A DNA stretch of 35,397 nucleotides from an uncultured Burkholderiales bacterium (GTDB lineage Bacteria > Pseudomonadota > Gammaproteobacteria > Burkholderiales > Burkholderiaceae_E): assembly GCA_903903975.1 (NCBI GenBank), contig CAIVAS010000043.1, forward strand, positions 1-35,397, written 5' to 3'. This document shows, piece by piece, positions 17,759 to 26,546 of the stretch. Position numbers and translations under genes: made by a program. The notes under the pieces were generated by a model. That model made no database searches. It had not been told where the DNA came from and saw nothing but the letters and a program-made list of their open reading frames with translations. Position 1 is the first letter of the stretch; each line of letters starts with the position of its first letter.

Positions 17759-18144
17759 TGGGCCAGCAGGTCTGCATGGGTGCGATGCTCAAATGCACTT
17801 TTGGTGCTGCACCGAGTTCATTGATGGTGCTGCCCACTAGTATGGTCATGACAAATGTCCCTGATGCAAACATCATGGACAATGTGCCGATGCTCAACGT
17901 GCTGCCCTTCGGCACCTGTTCATCGATGGCCAATCCGATGGTGATTGCGGCAACCGCCGCTGCCATGGGGGCGCTCACACCGATGCCGTGTATTCCGGTG
18001 ACGGTGGCGCCTTGGGTACCGGGGTCTCCTACGGTGCTTCTGGGCAATATGCCGGCTTTGGACAATGCGTCGAAACTGATGTGCACCTGGGGCGGCGTCA
18101 TTGGCATCAACTCGGCCGGACAAACGTCCGTGTCGATTCCCTGA
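17758..18144 (+). CDS. PAAR-like spike-tip protein (DUF4280)
   Basis: 128 residues resembling DUF4280, a PAAR-like fold expected to cap the VgrG spike. Visible family pattern: GAMLKCTFGAAPSSLMVLP, VPMLNVLPFGTCSSMANPMV, the Pro-rich TPMPCIPVTVAPWVPG, and a final LMCTWGGVIGINSAGQ. Four Cys (in LKCTFG, FGTCSS, PMPCIP, LMCTWG) are placed where this family keeps them; metal binding is possible but not shown. It has no toxin extension, so any effector must be a separate protein. It overlaps the MORN gene by one base. It is the only PAAR-type protein in the window. Confidence 0.85.
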   Translation: MGQQVCMGAMLKCTFGAAPSSLMVLPTSMVMTNVPDANIMDNVPMLNVLPFGTCSSMANPMVIAATAAAMGALTPMPCIPVTVAPWVPGSPTVLLGNMPALDNASKLMCTWGGVIGINSAGQTSVSIP

Positions 18145-18166
18145 CCCTTTTCACTTCCAGGCCCAG

Positions 18167-18430
18167 ATGGAATATCGATTCAGCATGACCCCCCGTCTGG
18201 CAGCCCTGGCGGTCATTTGCTTTTGCGCCCTGATGGCGCTGATGTTCATGCTGGGATTTACGCTTGGTGAGAAAGAAGCCGACCGCAAGGGATCCTCGAC
18301 GATCAGCGTTGACGAAACTCGGAGGATGCGATCGACTTCAGGCGCATCACGCCCGCCAGCCAAGGCCCTCGATTCTGAAGGCGCGACAACTGCGGCGCCT
18401 GCGCCTGCGCCGGCGGCGAGCAAGCAATGA
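18167..18430 (+). CDS. Small single-pass membrane protein inside the T6SS operon
   Basis: 87 residues, not recognised. One strong membrane segment (about residues 10-33: LAALAVICFCALMALMFMLG) is followed by a charged linker and a Ser/Ala/Pro-rich tail ending PAPAPAASKQ. The short basic N-terminus suggests an N-in topology with the tail in the periplasm. Its stop overlaps the tssJ ATG (ATGA at 18427-18430), so it is probably translated with tssJ. A start at Met7 (18185) is also possible. The tail recalls the linkers that precede SPOR or OmpA domains, but no such domain follows. It could be an accessory of the TssJLM membrane complex (inference from position). Confidence 0.65.
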   Translation: MEYRFSMTPRLAALAVICFCALMALMFMLGFTLGEKEADRKGSSTISVDETRRMRSTSGASRPPAKALDSEGATTAAPAPAPAASKQ

Positions 18431-18975
18431 GCGGCCGATGCGATCGAGCGGCATGCGCCAAGCCAGCTGTCTGGCTGCTGATGTCTGTTGTCCTGTTTAT
18501 TTCCGGCTGCAGTTTGTTCAGCAAGACGCCGAGCCCGGTCACACCCGATTGGCAAAGCATCGTTGTGGCCGCTGATGAAGATGCCAATGCCAACAGTCCG
18601 GTGGCGATTGACATTGTTCTGGCACTCGATCAGAACATGGTCGAGTCGCTGCTCACGACGTCGGCCAGCAAATGGTTTGCCACCAAGGGCGATGTTCAGC
18701 GGACGTTTGCGAAGTCGATCATCGTGTTCAGCTATGAAATCGTCCCACGTCAGTCAGTCAAACTCGATCATCAAGCGCTGTCTGCCAACAAGATTCTTGG
18801 TGCCTTCGTTTTCGCGGATTATTCGACTCCCGGTGATCACCGGCAGCGCCTTGCATTGAATTCAGCAGGGTATGTCCTGCAACTCGAAACACGTGATTTC
18901 AGGGCTTTTGAAGGACAAGTGACGCGCTCTTTCTTTGGTCAGATCGAAAAAGCCATTTCGGGTGCAGCCAAGTGA
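18427..18975 (+). CDS. tssJ: T6SS outer-membrane lipoprotein TssJ (SciN)
   Basis: 182 residues. The signal peptide ends in the lipobox FISGC (Cys28), so the mature protein should be a lipoprotein. The mature part shows the beta-sandwich pattern of TssJ: SPVAIDIVLALDQNMVESLL, then KWFATKGDVQ, the SIIVFSYEIVPRQSVKL strand and KILGAFVFADYSTPG. It would anchor the TssM periplasmic domain to the outer membrane. It is more divergent from textbook TssJ than the other components, so the call leans partly on position right before tssK, tssL and tssM. The ATG overlaps the preceding stop as ATGA. Confidence 0.85.
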   Translation: MSGRCDRAACAKPAVWLLMSVVLFISGCSLFSKTPSPVTPDWQSIVVAADEDANANSPVAIDIVLALDQNMVESLLTTSASKWFATKGDVQRTFAKSIIVFSYEIVPRQSVKLDHQALSANKILGAFVFADYSTPGDHRQRLALNSAGYVLQLETRDFRAFEGQVTRSFFGQIEKAISGAAK

Positions 18976-19002
18976 CACGGTCCTTAAAACTTGTAGAGAG
19001 CC

Positions 19003-20331
19003 ATGGCGAATCCTGATTCACTTCCAGAGCGTATCCAGTGGCACGAGGGCATGATGCTCAGCCCTCAGCACTTTCAGCACGAAAGTGGGCGTGTCGATTC
19101 GTTGATTGCCTGGCAGGCATTGGCGTCGAACCCTTATGGCTGGGGAGTTCGAAAGCTCGAGATCGACGAAGCGCTCCTTTCTGCCGGGACATTGCGCATC
19201 CTGGCGCTCGAAGCAGTGATGCCGGACGGCACTGCTGTGACCTATTCGGCGCAGGATGTTGAGGGCAACGATCTTCAGTTCGATCTGTTGCCACTCGCAG
19301 AACAGCTGTCGACTTCTGAACAGGACGTGTATCTCACTGTTGCACGCTCGAGGTCGATGCGCGACCCGCGGCAGCCGTCGCGTTTCAAGGGAGTCCATTC
19401 ACTGCCACTCGAAGACGAAGTCTCTCAGGCACTGCCGGTTGATGTACCGAGGATGCGGCTGAACCTTGGTTTGTCGGTTGGTGCGGTGCCGACCTCGTTG
19501 CTGATGTTCATGAAGTTGCTCACGGTCGCGAAAGACAATGAGGTGTTCAAGCGGGGTCGGTTTATCCCCGCCATGCTTGAAGTGCCTGCTGACAATCCAA
19601 TACGAATTCGGGCCGCAGCCGTGGCCGCCGATATCCGCAGCAAGACGGTCTTCGTCTGCAAGCAGACCTCCGTTCCGTCGTCCAAACTTGAAGACCGACT
19701 AAGTATTCTCGAACAGCGCGAACGCCTGTCGAATCTCTCGGCGATGCTGCCCCTCTTCGAAGGTGTGCTGCGTTCCCCGGTTGTGACCCCCTATGCGCTG
19801 TATCTTGCGCTCTGTCTTCAGGTGGGTTCGCTGACGATGCTCAAGCCCGGCACCGTGCCTTTGATGCCGCCGCCCTGGAACCACGCCGACCCGTTGAGTT
19901 CGATTGAGCCGCTGCTGCACAGCGTTGAAGAAATGGCCGCTGAAGTCAGTCAGGACTGGCGCATTCAGGTGTTTTCTTTCGCAGGAGAGTTTTTTATTCT
20001 CAAGCTCAAGCCTGAATGGATGGGGCGACGCCTCGTCGTTGGCCTCAGAGGCCAGAGTGATCGAGATCTGATCGCCTGGATGAATGGCGCGGTCATCGGA
20101 TCGAAGACGGTCTGGCCGACTTTGAGCGACCGCCGCGTCATTGGTGCTCCACGAAATCAAATTGACGAAGCGCCTGAGCTTGGTGTCAGAGCGAGTGCCG
20201 GTTATCTGCTTTACAGCATCGAGGTTGCCGCCGATACGATCTTGCCCGATGAGGCGCTGGTGATCGGCAACCGAAACGAATCCGGTTCTGCGCAGCGGCC
20301 GCAAGAGCTGGTTCTTTTTGTCAAGGGCTGA
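19003..20331 (+). CDS. tssK: T6SS baseplate-membrane connector TssK
   Basis: 442 residues, normal length (TIGR03353). TssK trimers link the TssF/G wedges to the cytoplasmic domains of TssL and TssM. The N-terminus RIQWHEGMMLSPQHFQHES is diagnostic. It is followed by the beta-sandwich 'shoulder' (VTYSAQDVEGNDLQFDLLP), and PALLEVPADNPIRIRAAA-like FIPAMLEVPADNPIRI. The C-terminal receptor-like region ends GNRNESGSAQRPQELVLFVKG. It lies 27 bases past tssJ and 31 bases before tssL. Confidence 0.96.
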   Translation: MANPDSLPERIQWHEGMMLSPQHFQHESGRVDSLIAWQALASNPYGWGVRKLEIDEALLSAGTLRILALEAVMPDGTAVTYSAQDVEGNDLQFDLLPLAEQLSTSEQDVYLTVARSRSMRDPRQPSRFKGVHSLPLEDEVSQALPVDVPRMRLNLGLSVGAVPTSLLMFMKLLTVAKDNEVFKRGRFIPAMLEVPADNPIRIRAAAVAADIRSKTVFVCKQTSVPSSKLEDRLSILEQRERLSNLSAMLPLFEGVLRSPVVTPYALYLALCLQVGSLTMLKPGTVPLMPPPWNHADPLSSIEPLLHSVEEMAAEVSQDWRIQVFSFAGEFFILKLKPEWMGRRLVVGLRGQSDRDLIAWMNGAVIGSKTVWPTLSDRRVIGAPRNQIDEAPELGVRASAGYLLYSIEVAADTILPDEALVIGNRNESGSAQRPQELVLFVKG

Positions 20332-20362
20332 GCGGCAATGAGCGGGCAAGGGGGCGCACTCG

Positions 20363-21184
20363 ATGTCTGAGGCTGCATTGACAGGGTTGCCAAATTCGCA
20401 ATCGTATGGCGAGTCGGTTGATCTTGCGACGATGCAATTTCGTACTTTTTATGTCGAGTTGAGCAAGATGCAGCGAGTCGCCGCCAAAGCAAGCGAGGCA
20501 AATGCCGCTTCGATAGCAAGGACCGCGAGCGCCAACCTGCTCCAGTTGATCGAATTGCAGACGCTGGCAACACGGCGTCTTGGCGGCAGGAGTGGGCAGG
20601 AAATCGAAACCGACGCCCGTTTTCTGAAGGCCGCGCTGGCCGATGAGCTCATGCTCAATCTTCAATGGCCGGGCCGACGGGACTGGCATCAGGTACTTCT
20701 CGAGTCGAAATTGTTTAACAGCGGTATTTCCGGGGATAAGGTTTTTGACGATATCGATCGTTTGCTGATGGCGCGCGATCCTGGTGACCGCAATCGCGCG
20801 CGACTGTATCTGCATGTACTTGCCCTCGGTTTTCAGGGTCGATACAGGGGAAGTGCCGATGCTGGCGAGGTGCTGGCTGACTACCGGCGCGATCTGTTTC
20901 AGTTCGTGTACCAGCGTGCTGCGGACCTTAGTGCAACGGGCCGCACCGTGTCTGCGCAGGCGTACCTGAGTACGCTGTCCTACGTGTCCGCGAAGCGATT
21001 CAGGCGCTTCAGTCGCTGGACGGTCTGGCTGCTGGCGGCGGCACTGCTCCTGCTGACCCTCTCAGAGGCGCTCTGGATCTGGCAATCCTTGCGATTGAGG
21101 ATTCACATCGTTTTGCCGCAGGCCGCGTCGGTCGCCGGCCAGCCAAAAAGCGGTACTGATGCCCTCGAGCAAGGTCCGTGCTGA
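20363..21184 (+). CDS. tssL: T6SS inner-membrane protein TssL (DotU/IcmH-like)
   Basis: 273 residues. The cytoplasmic DotU domain has YVELSKMQRVAAKA, FLKAALADELMLNLQWPG (the conserved ALDE-like motif), LFNSGISGDKVFDDIDRLL and LHVLALGFQGRYRG. A tail anchor lies near residues 219-240 (WTVWLLAAALLLLTLSEALW). Only about 35 residues follow in the periplasm, so there is no OmpA-like or other peptidoglycan-binding domain. It binds TssM and TssK in the membrane complex. The gene ends seven bases into tssM. Confidence 0.94.
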   Translation: MSEAALTGLPNSQSYGESVDLATMQFRTFYVELSKMQRVAAKASEANAASIARTASANLLQLIELQTLATRRLGGRSGQEIETDARFLKAALADELMLNLQWPGRRDWHQVLLESKLFNSGISGDKVFDDIDRLLMARDPGDRNRARLYLHVLALGFQGRYRGSADAGEVLADYRRDLFQFVYQRAADLSATGRTVSAQAYLSTLSYVSAKRFRRFSRWTVWLLAAALLLLTLSEALWIWQSLRLRIHIVLPQAASVAGQPKSGTDALEQGPC

Positions 21185-24100
21185 ACATGCTGAGGGATAA
21201 CCTCCTGACCATTTTTCTGCTGGGACTGATCATTCTGGTCCTGGCGCTGCTGGGTTTCGTCGTCTGGGCGTCCCTGCGCAAGCAGACTCCTCTCGACAAG
21301 CCGGACGAGCAAAGACCTGAAAGAGTTGATGTCGAGTCGCTCAAGCAGTCGTTCAGACGCGCCGTCGAGCTGATCGAAGCCAATATTGTTTCAGGAGCCG
21401 AGCGTTACAACATTCCGTGGGTTCTTGTTCTCAATGACGGGCAGGGCCCTGCCGGGCTGCCCCTTGTTCAATCAGGATTGCACAGCGGACTGAGCGCCGA
21501 CTCGACTTTGTCTGCTGCGGCCCAGGGAATTACCTGGAACTTCTTCGACAAGGGCGTCGTGGTTCAGTTTCGGGTTGAATACCTTGGTTCGCCCGACGGA
21601 GAAAATGAAGGCAATCGAATCTGGGATGAGTTTCTGACCCTTTGCGAGGCGTATCGCCCAGAGCGTCCTTTTGATTCGGTTGTCCTGAGTCTGCCGGCAT
21701 CGGTCATGGGGCGCGACGACCCCAAGGCGCTGCTCGATGTGGCCGAGTACGCGAAGTCGATTCATCGGCGACTCTGGCGCACGCAGATCAGTCTGGCCAT
21801 GCGATTCCCGATCTACACCGTGGTTGCCGGCTGCGAAGCAATTCCTGGCTTCGCGCGCATGGCATCGGTGTTACCCGAGGGATTGCGAAACAGCATGCTC
21901 GGCTGGTCGTCGCCGTTCGATCTTTCCGCGCCCTATCAGAGCGCCTGGGTCGACTCGGCAGTCAATGCGGTGTCGGTGTCACTGTCGGATGCGTGTCAGG
22001 AGCTCAGTTCGCTCGAGTTGCCGGGGCATGACAGCGCAGACTATTTCCTGCTGCCCCTGCAGATTGAGAGTTTGCGCGCGAGCCTGAAGGTCTTTTGCGA
22101 TGAGTTGATGAAGCTGAGCAGTTACCACGAACCTTTCATGTTTCGCGGTATCTACCTGACCGGCGACTGCAGCTTTTCGGCGCAATTATTCGCAAGGCGA
22201 TTGGGTGAAGAAGTTTCAGACGCCACGGTGTCTCAGGCCGCGACTGACACTGCCAGCAGCGGTGCCGCCAGCAGTGCCGACCCGCAGACGATCAAGCCGG
22301 ATTCGCCTCTCGTGGAGGCAGCGCAGAATCCGGCATTCTTGAGGCAAATCTTCGAGAGCAAGGTTTTTGAAGAGTCAGGGTTGGCCAGGCCGACTCAAAT
22401 CCAGCGCATGCGACGCCCCCTGTTGTCGAAGACGACGCGATGGGTCGCCGTTGGTTTGCTGGTGTTCTGGGCGCTCGGGCTGGCCTTCGCAACCATCAGA
22501 ATGGACAAAGAGTTCAGGCTGATCGCTGACGTCCTGCAAAGGCTGGATAAGAATGCAAAATCGGACGCATCGGGTGGCATGGGCGGGAAAGCGCCCGCGC
22601 TTGTGGAAGCGGGCGGTGATCCGGATCCGGCCAATGTCCGATCGTTGCAGGACATCGCTGCGCTGACCGCTCTGAGCCAAGGTCAGATCAATTCGATCTT
22701 CATGCCTGGATCCTGGTCCTTGTTTGATGACCTCGGGGACCGTCTCGAAGTCATGATCGCATCCCAATTTGCCCAGAACGCCTTGATTCCGATACGTCGA
22801 GCGGTCCACCAGCAAATCAGTCAACTGACGGGCGTGCCTGTGGACCCCTCTACCGGCAACCTGATCAAGGGTGCACTGTGCAGTTTGCCGCCGAACTGGG
22901 CCAGTCAGACGCTCGATCGTTCCGGCGTTCCCAGCTTGTCGGTCAATCGCGCGCCGGAGTTCGGTGCTGCCTTGCAGTATTTGGCCAACATCGATCAGAT
23001 CGATCAGGTCATCGGTGCGATGAGACGACTGGTCGATGGCGATGCGCCACCTTCCGGCAGCGATCTGAAGCTGATCGTGAAGGCAGTCGCTGGCGTAGAT
23101 CCGAAACTTGACATGAATCGTCAGGCCGAAATCTTCCGTCGGTATGCAAAGAGCGCCTCTGAAAGCGCACCGCTCGAGCCGATGCAAGCGGCGGCGGGCT
23201 GTACCTTCAAGTTGGCTATGTCGGAGCTTGATAAGAGGCTGTTTGCCGAAAACGAGCTTTTGCTCAGTGAAAAACGCATTGCCGATCTGACGACCAAGCT
23301 GGTGACAGGCGGCGTTGGATCGGTGGACCCCGTCAAGGCGATTGATGGCTGGAAAGCCATTCAGGATGAACTTTATCGGCAGGAGGATCTTTTTGACCCG
23401 GGTCAGGGCTACTGGATCAATCGACGTTCGTTTGATGGCAACAAGGGCTATTCCGATTTGCTGCAAAGCGCGGCATCAATGTCGCTGATTGGGCCGGGGG
23501 TCGTAGCGCAAGTAAAAGGCACGACGAATGAGCGGCTTGGCGAATTTCTGAATGATTGGGATGCGGTTCAACGCACTAGTCGGTCGGCAATCGGCAAGGG
23601 GCTTGCTTGGTCCGACAAGGAAAACAAGTGGGCTTTCGCCGAAGATCGGGTCAACCTCCTCATTGGCTTGACCGAACTTCTGCTGCAGCCGTATACGAAT
23701 GTGGTGGCTCGACGAAACCGGCTTGTCGCGCCGGGCCAGCAGACGATTTCGTGGGACAAGATCAAGCTCGATCAGGCGCTCGCGATGTCGACAACGCGAA
23801 AGGACTTCTACAGCAATATCCTTCCAAAGTTTCCGGCTGTGGCGCGCGCCGAAATTGATCAGTTGACCAACGGCCTGCTGGCGAATGTCGTGACTGATCT
23901 GACTGCTCAATCGATGATTCTGAACCAGCCCGGCGTCCGGCCCCCGCCGCTTGATGACGCCGTTCGAACCCGCCTGTCGGGCCTGCAGTCCATGCTGATC
24001 GACATGGGGGCCAAGACTTCCTCAGACCAGATCACTGCAGTTCTGGCGATGGATGCACAGGTTCGCCTTCGATTGCTCGATGACGCCTTTCAGCGATCGG

Positions 24101-25383
24101 ATGTCTACGTTCCGCAGGACCGCAGTTTCAAGAACTGGACCGGTGACAAGGCACCGCTGCAGCAGGCGTTTTCGGTCAGCGACAGCCAGGGCATTGCGGC
24201 CTATGTGGCCGATCAGTCGAGCTATGTCGATGCCTTGAGTCGCGAGGCAGACAATCTTTTGCCACGACTTGACTCGACCTTTGCCTCGAGCCCGGTCGCT
24301 GTTCGGTGGCAAGGCATTGTGAATGATCTGAGTCGGTATCGACTCAAGAGTCCCAACAGCAGCCTCATGCTGCTTGAGCAGTTCGTACTCGTGACGGCAG
24401 CCGATGTCGACCGAGCCAACTGCGCCGAAAAACTGATTGCCAAGTCTGTGGCGCGTGGATCATCGGATGTGTTCAGTGAGCGTCAGCAAATGCTTCTGTC
24501 GGGACTCGCCAATCGGTGCCGCGATCTGCTGTCGACCGAGCGGCGGGATGCGTGGGATTCGTTTGCACAGCGTTTCAATCAGGATCTCGCAGGCCGCTCG
24601 CCCTTCATGTTCCTGTCCAATGCGCAGTCATGGGCTGCTCCCGGCGTGGTTGCCGGGCAGGTCAGAAATGCGGAAATCACCGCGGTCGATTCAGATACCG
24701 CAGGAATGACGCTTCGATTGTTCGACTCGGCGCACAAGCTGCTGAATGACCGATCCGCGTCGCGCCCCGGATCGACCAACCCGGGCGTGCCGGTGCTGCG
24801 CTTCGATCTGCAGATGGATCGGGTTCGAAACTTCATGGCGCCGCTCTATCCGACTGATGAGAACCAGCCTGCCGGCTACGATCTTTCAGTGGAGTTTCGC
24901 TCGAATATCGCTTTCGAAGTGGACGGCAACCAGATTGCCGAGTGGACGCTGACCGTTGGCAACCAGACGCTGCGCCAGCGCGAGCCTGCTCGCGTGCTGC
25001 GCTGGCAGCCAGGCATGCCGGTCGTGCTTGCGCTGCGCCTGGCGCGTGATGGTCCGCTTGTGCCCGCAGTCGATCCCGCGCAGCCCTGGATGTCGATTGA
25101 CAATCGGACGGCAAGCTATCGGTTCACCGATCCATGGGCGCTCTACTCGTTCATCAGCCGACACCGTGATATCGAAACCGCGCCGCGCCCCGATACCAAG
25201 TCGCAACTGCTTCGATTTGAGCTTCCCCTCGGGTCCCCGTCTGACAACTCGACCGAGATGCCGGCGGTCGCGTCGCGCGCGCGCGTCTTCATGCGATTGA
25301 CGATCACCGGCGCCGGCAAGCGAGCACCGCTTGTGTGGCCTGTGATTTTTCCGACAACAGCACCTGTTTGGGGTATCCAGTGA
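21178..25383 (+). CDS. tssM: T6SS inner-membrane scaffold TssM (IcmF), P-loop lost
   Basis: 1401 residues. TssM spans the inner membrane and periplasm and meets TssJ at the outer membrane. A membrane segment at about 9-31 and another at about 420-443 (RWVAVGLLVFWALGLAFATI) flank the cytoplasmic domain. Most family members have two N-terminal spans; only one is seen here. The site where IcmF proteins carry GxxxxGKT reads NDGQGPAGL (86-94), with no Lys, and the usual DTAGRY region is replaced near FRVEYLGSPDG. NTPase activity is therefore unlikely. The C-terminus (about 1180-1390) holds the IcmF-C domain (LRFDLQMDRVRNFMAPLYPT). The start is GTG 21178 with an AAGG site; ATG 21187 is an alternative. 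The stop overlaps the tssA ATG. Confidence 0.94.
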   Translation: MLNMLRDNLLTIFLLGLIILVLALLGFVVWASLRKQTPLDKPDEQRPERVDVESLKQSFRRAVELIEANIVSGAERYNIPWVLVLNDGQGPAGLPLVQSGLHSGLSADSTLSAAAQGITWNFFDKGVVVQFRVEYLGSPDGENEGNRIWDEFLTLCEAYRPERPFDSVVLSLPASVMGRDDPKALLDVAEYAKSIHRRLWRTQISLAMRFPIYTVVAGCEAIPGFARMASVLPEGLRNSMLGWSSPFDLSAPYQSAWVDSAVNAVSVSLSDACQELSSLELPGHDSADYFLLPLQIESLRASLKVFCDELMKLSSYHEPFMFRGIYLTGDCSFSAQLFARRLGEEVSDATVSQAATDTASSGAASSADPQTIKPDSPLVEAAQNPAFLRQIFESKVFEESGLARPTQIQRMRRPLLSKTTRWVAVGLLVFWALGLAFATIRMDKEFRLIADVLQRLDKNAKSDASGGMGGKAPALVEAGGDPDPANVRSLQDIAALTALSQGQINSIFMPGSWSLFDDLGDRLEVMIASQFAQNALIPIRRAVHQQISQLTGVPVDPSTGNLIKGALCSLPPNWASQTLDRSGVPSLSVNRAPEFGAALQYLANIDQIDQVIGAMRRLVDGDAPPSGSDLKLIVKAVAGVDPKLDMNRQAEIFRRYAKSASESAPLEPMQAAAGCTFKLAMSELDKRLFAENELLLSEKRIADLTTKLVTGGVGSVDPVKAIDGWKAIQDELYRQEDLFDPGQGYWINRRSFDGNKGYSDLLQSAASMSLIGPGVVAQVKGTTNERLGEFLNDWDAVQRTSRSAIGKGLAWSDKENKWAFAEDRVNLLIGLTELLLQPYTNVVARRNRLVAPGQQTISWDKIKLDQALAMSTTRKDFYSNILPKFPAVARAEIDQLTNGLLANVVTDLTAQSMILNQPGVRPPPLDDAVRTRLSGLQSMLIDMGAKTSSDQITAVLAMDAQVRLRLLDDAFQRSDVYVPQDRSFKNWTGDKAPLQQAFSVSDSQGIAAYVADQSSYVDALSREADNLLPRLDSTFASSPVAVRWQGIVNDLSRYRLKSPNSSLMLLEQFVLVTAADVDRANCAEKLIAKSVARGSSDVFSERQQMLLSGLANRCRDLLSTERRDAWDSFAQRFNQDLAGRSPFMFLSNAQSWAAPGVVAGQVRNAEITAVDSDTAGMTLRLFDSAHKLLNDRSASRPGSTNPGVPVLRFDLQMDRVRNFMAPLYPTDENQPAGYDLSVEFRSNIAFEVDGNQIAEWTLTVGNQTLRQREPARVLRWQPGMPVVLALRLARDGPLVPAVDPAQPWMSIDNRTASYRFTDPWALYSFISRHRDIETAPRPDTKSQLLRFELPLGSPSDNSTEMPAVASRARVFMRLTITGAGKRAPLVWPVIFPTTAPVWGIQ

Positions 25384-26546
25384 TGAAGCTTCAAGACAGC
25401 GACGAATTGCTGCTCGCATCCTTGTCTCCAGAAGCGCCCTGTGGCGTATCGATGCGAGCCGAGCAGCTCTTCACCGACATTCGTTTCCAGCGCGAAGAGG
25501 ACGACCCTTCCCTGCCGATGGGGCACTGGGAGCGCCCGCTCAAGCGAGCCGACTGGTCGACGATCGAGAAGCTGTGCACCACGGCGCTGACGACCCGCGG
25601 CAAGGATCTCCAGATTGCGGCCTGGCTGCTTGAAGCCTGGTTGCGTCAGTCGCAGCTTGACGGATTACGTCGCGGGCTGCTGTTGATCTCAGAACTGTTG
25701 AGTCGCTACTGGGACAGCGTCTATCCCCCGGTTGGCGAAGACGGTGACGTCGATGCGCGTCTGGCGCCGTTCGAATGGCTCAATGCCAGCTTGCCGGTAC
25801 CGATGAAGCTTTATGTCACGCTTATCACCCTGCCCGAGCGAAAGCCCGCCAATCTCAATCTGTCCGATTGGGACAAAATGACCATGACCGAGATTGCATC
25901 GGCGGGCAAGGAAGAAAAACCAGGCAAGAACCCGCCACAGGAAGACGAAGTAGTGCTCACGCGGTCAGATGTGATCGCTGCCTCGCACAAGTTGGGGGGC
26001 AGTCAGGCCCGCCTTACACTTGAGCATGTCCGCGCTTGCCTTGTCGCCCTGTCGGGTCTGATCGACGTACTGCGTGACAAGCTCGGTTCGCAGGCCCCGA
26101 GCATGAACAAGATCAAGGTCACTCTGGAGCAGTTCGACCGGGCACTTGTCCAATTACTGCCGCCCGCTGCCGAGTTGACCCAAGCGCCGATCAGCGAGCC
26201 GACCCGACAGACACCTTCTGAATCGAGAGCTGACATGACTTCTGAAAATTTGCCGATTTCGGCTGCGCCGACGAATGGCCAGGCATCGACCGAGGTGACG
26301 CACAGAGCTCAGTCGGTCGAAATGGGAAATTGGTCGAGCCGCGCGCAGGCCTATCGAACGCTCGAAGCGGTTGCCGACTATCTCAGCAAGACCGAACCCC
26401 ATAGTCCCACGCCCTATCTCATTCGCCGCGCAGTGAACTGGGGACGCATGCCGCTGCCCGAACTGATGGCCGAGATCATGCGTGAAGAAGGCGATTTGAA
26501 CCGGATGATTTCGGTACTCGGACTTCAGAACAAGAGTGGCGAATAA
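25383..26546 (+). CDS. tssA: T6SS cap/assembly protein TssA (ImpA domain)
   Basis: 387 residues from ATG 25383. The N-terminal ImpA_N domain is clear: LLASLSPEAPCGVSM (the PCG motif), WERPLKRADWSTIEKLCTTAL, LQIAAWLLEAWLRQSQLDGL, and YWDSVYPPVGEDGDVDAR. A linker rich in Ser/Thr/Pro (about 275-320) leads to a C-terminal domain, SRAQAYRTLEAVADYLSKTEPHSPTPYL (in part), with RRAVNWGRMPLPELM, as in ImpA-type TssA proteins. TssA primes and coordinates tube and sheath assembly. The start overlaps the tssM stop by one base. An in-frame upstream ATG at 25335 lies inside tssM and would break the family N-terminus. Its end overlaps the first glycosyltransferase gene by 11 bases. Confidence 0.93.
   Translation: MKLQDSDELLLASLSPEAPCGVSMRAEQLFTDIRFQREEDDPSLPMGHWERPLKRADWSTIEKLCTTALTTRGKDLQIAAWLLEAWLRQSQLDGLRRGLLLISELLSRYWDSVYPPVGEDGDVDARLAPFEWLNASLPVPMKLYVTLITLPERKPANLNLSDWDKMTMTEIASAGKEEKPGKNPPQEDEVVLTRSDVIAASHKLGGSQARLTLEHVRACLVALSGLIDVLRDKLGSQAPSMNKIKVTLEQFDRALVQLLPPAAELTQAPISEPTRQTPSESRADMTSENLPISAAPTNGQASTEVTHRAQSVEMGNWSSRAQAYRTLEAVADYLSKTEPHSPTPYLIRRAVNWGRMPLPELMAEIMREEGDLNRMISVLGLQNKSGE

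Noticed and set aside
21436-21462. A possible Walker A motif in TssM (DGQGPAGL)
   Set aside because: It lacks the GK(S/T) core; it marks the lost P-loop rather than a working one.
22375-23466. A 363-codon open frame on the minus strand opposite tssM
   Set aside because: The plus-strand frame codes recognisable TssM throughout. The antisense product is His/Arg/Gln-rich with no recognisable domain.
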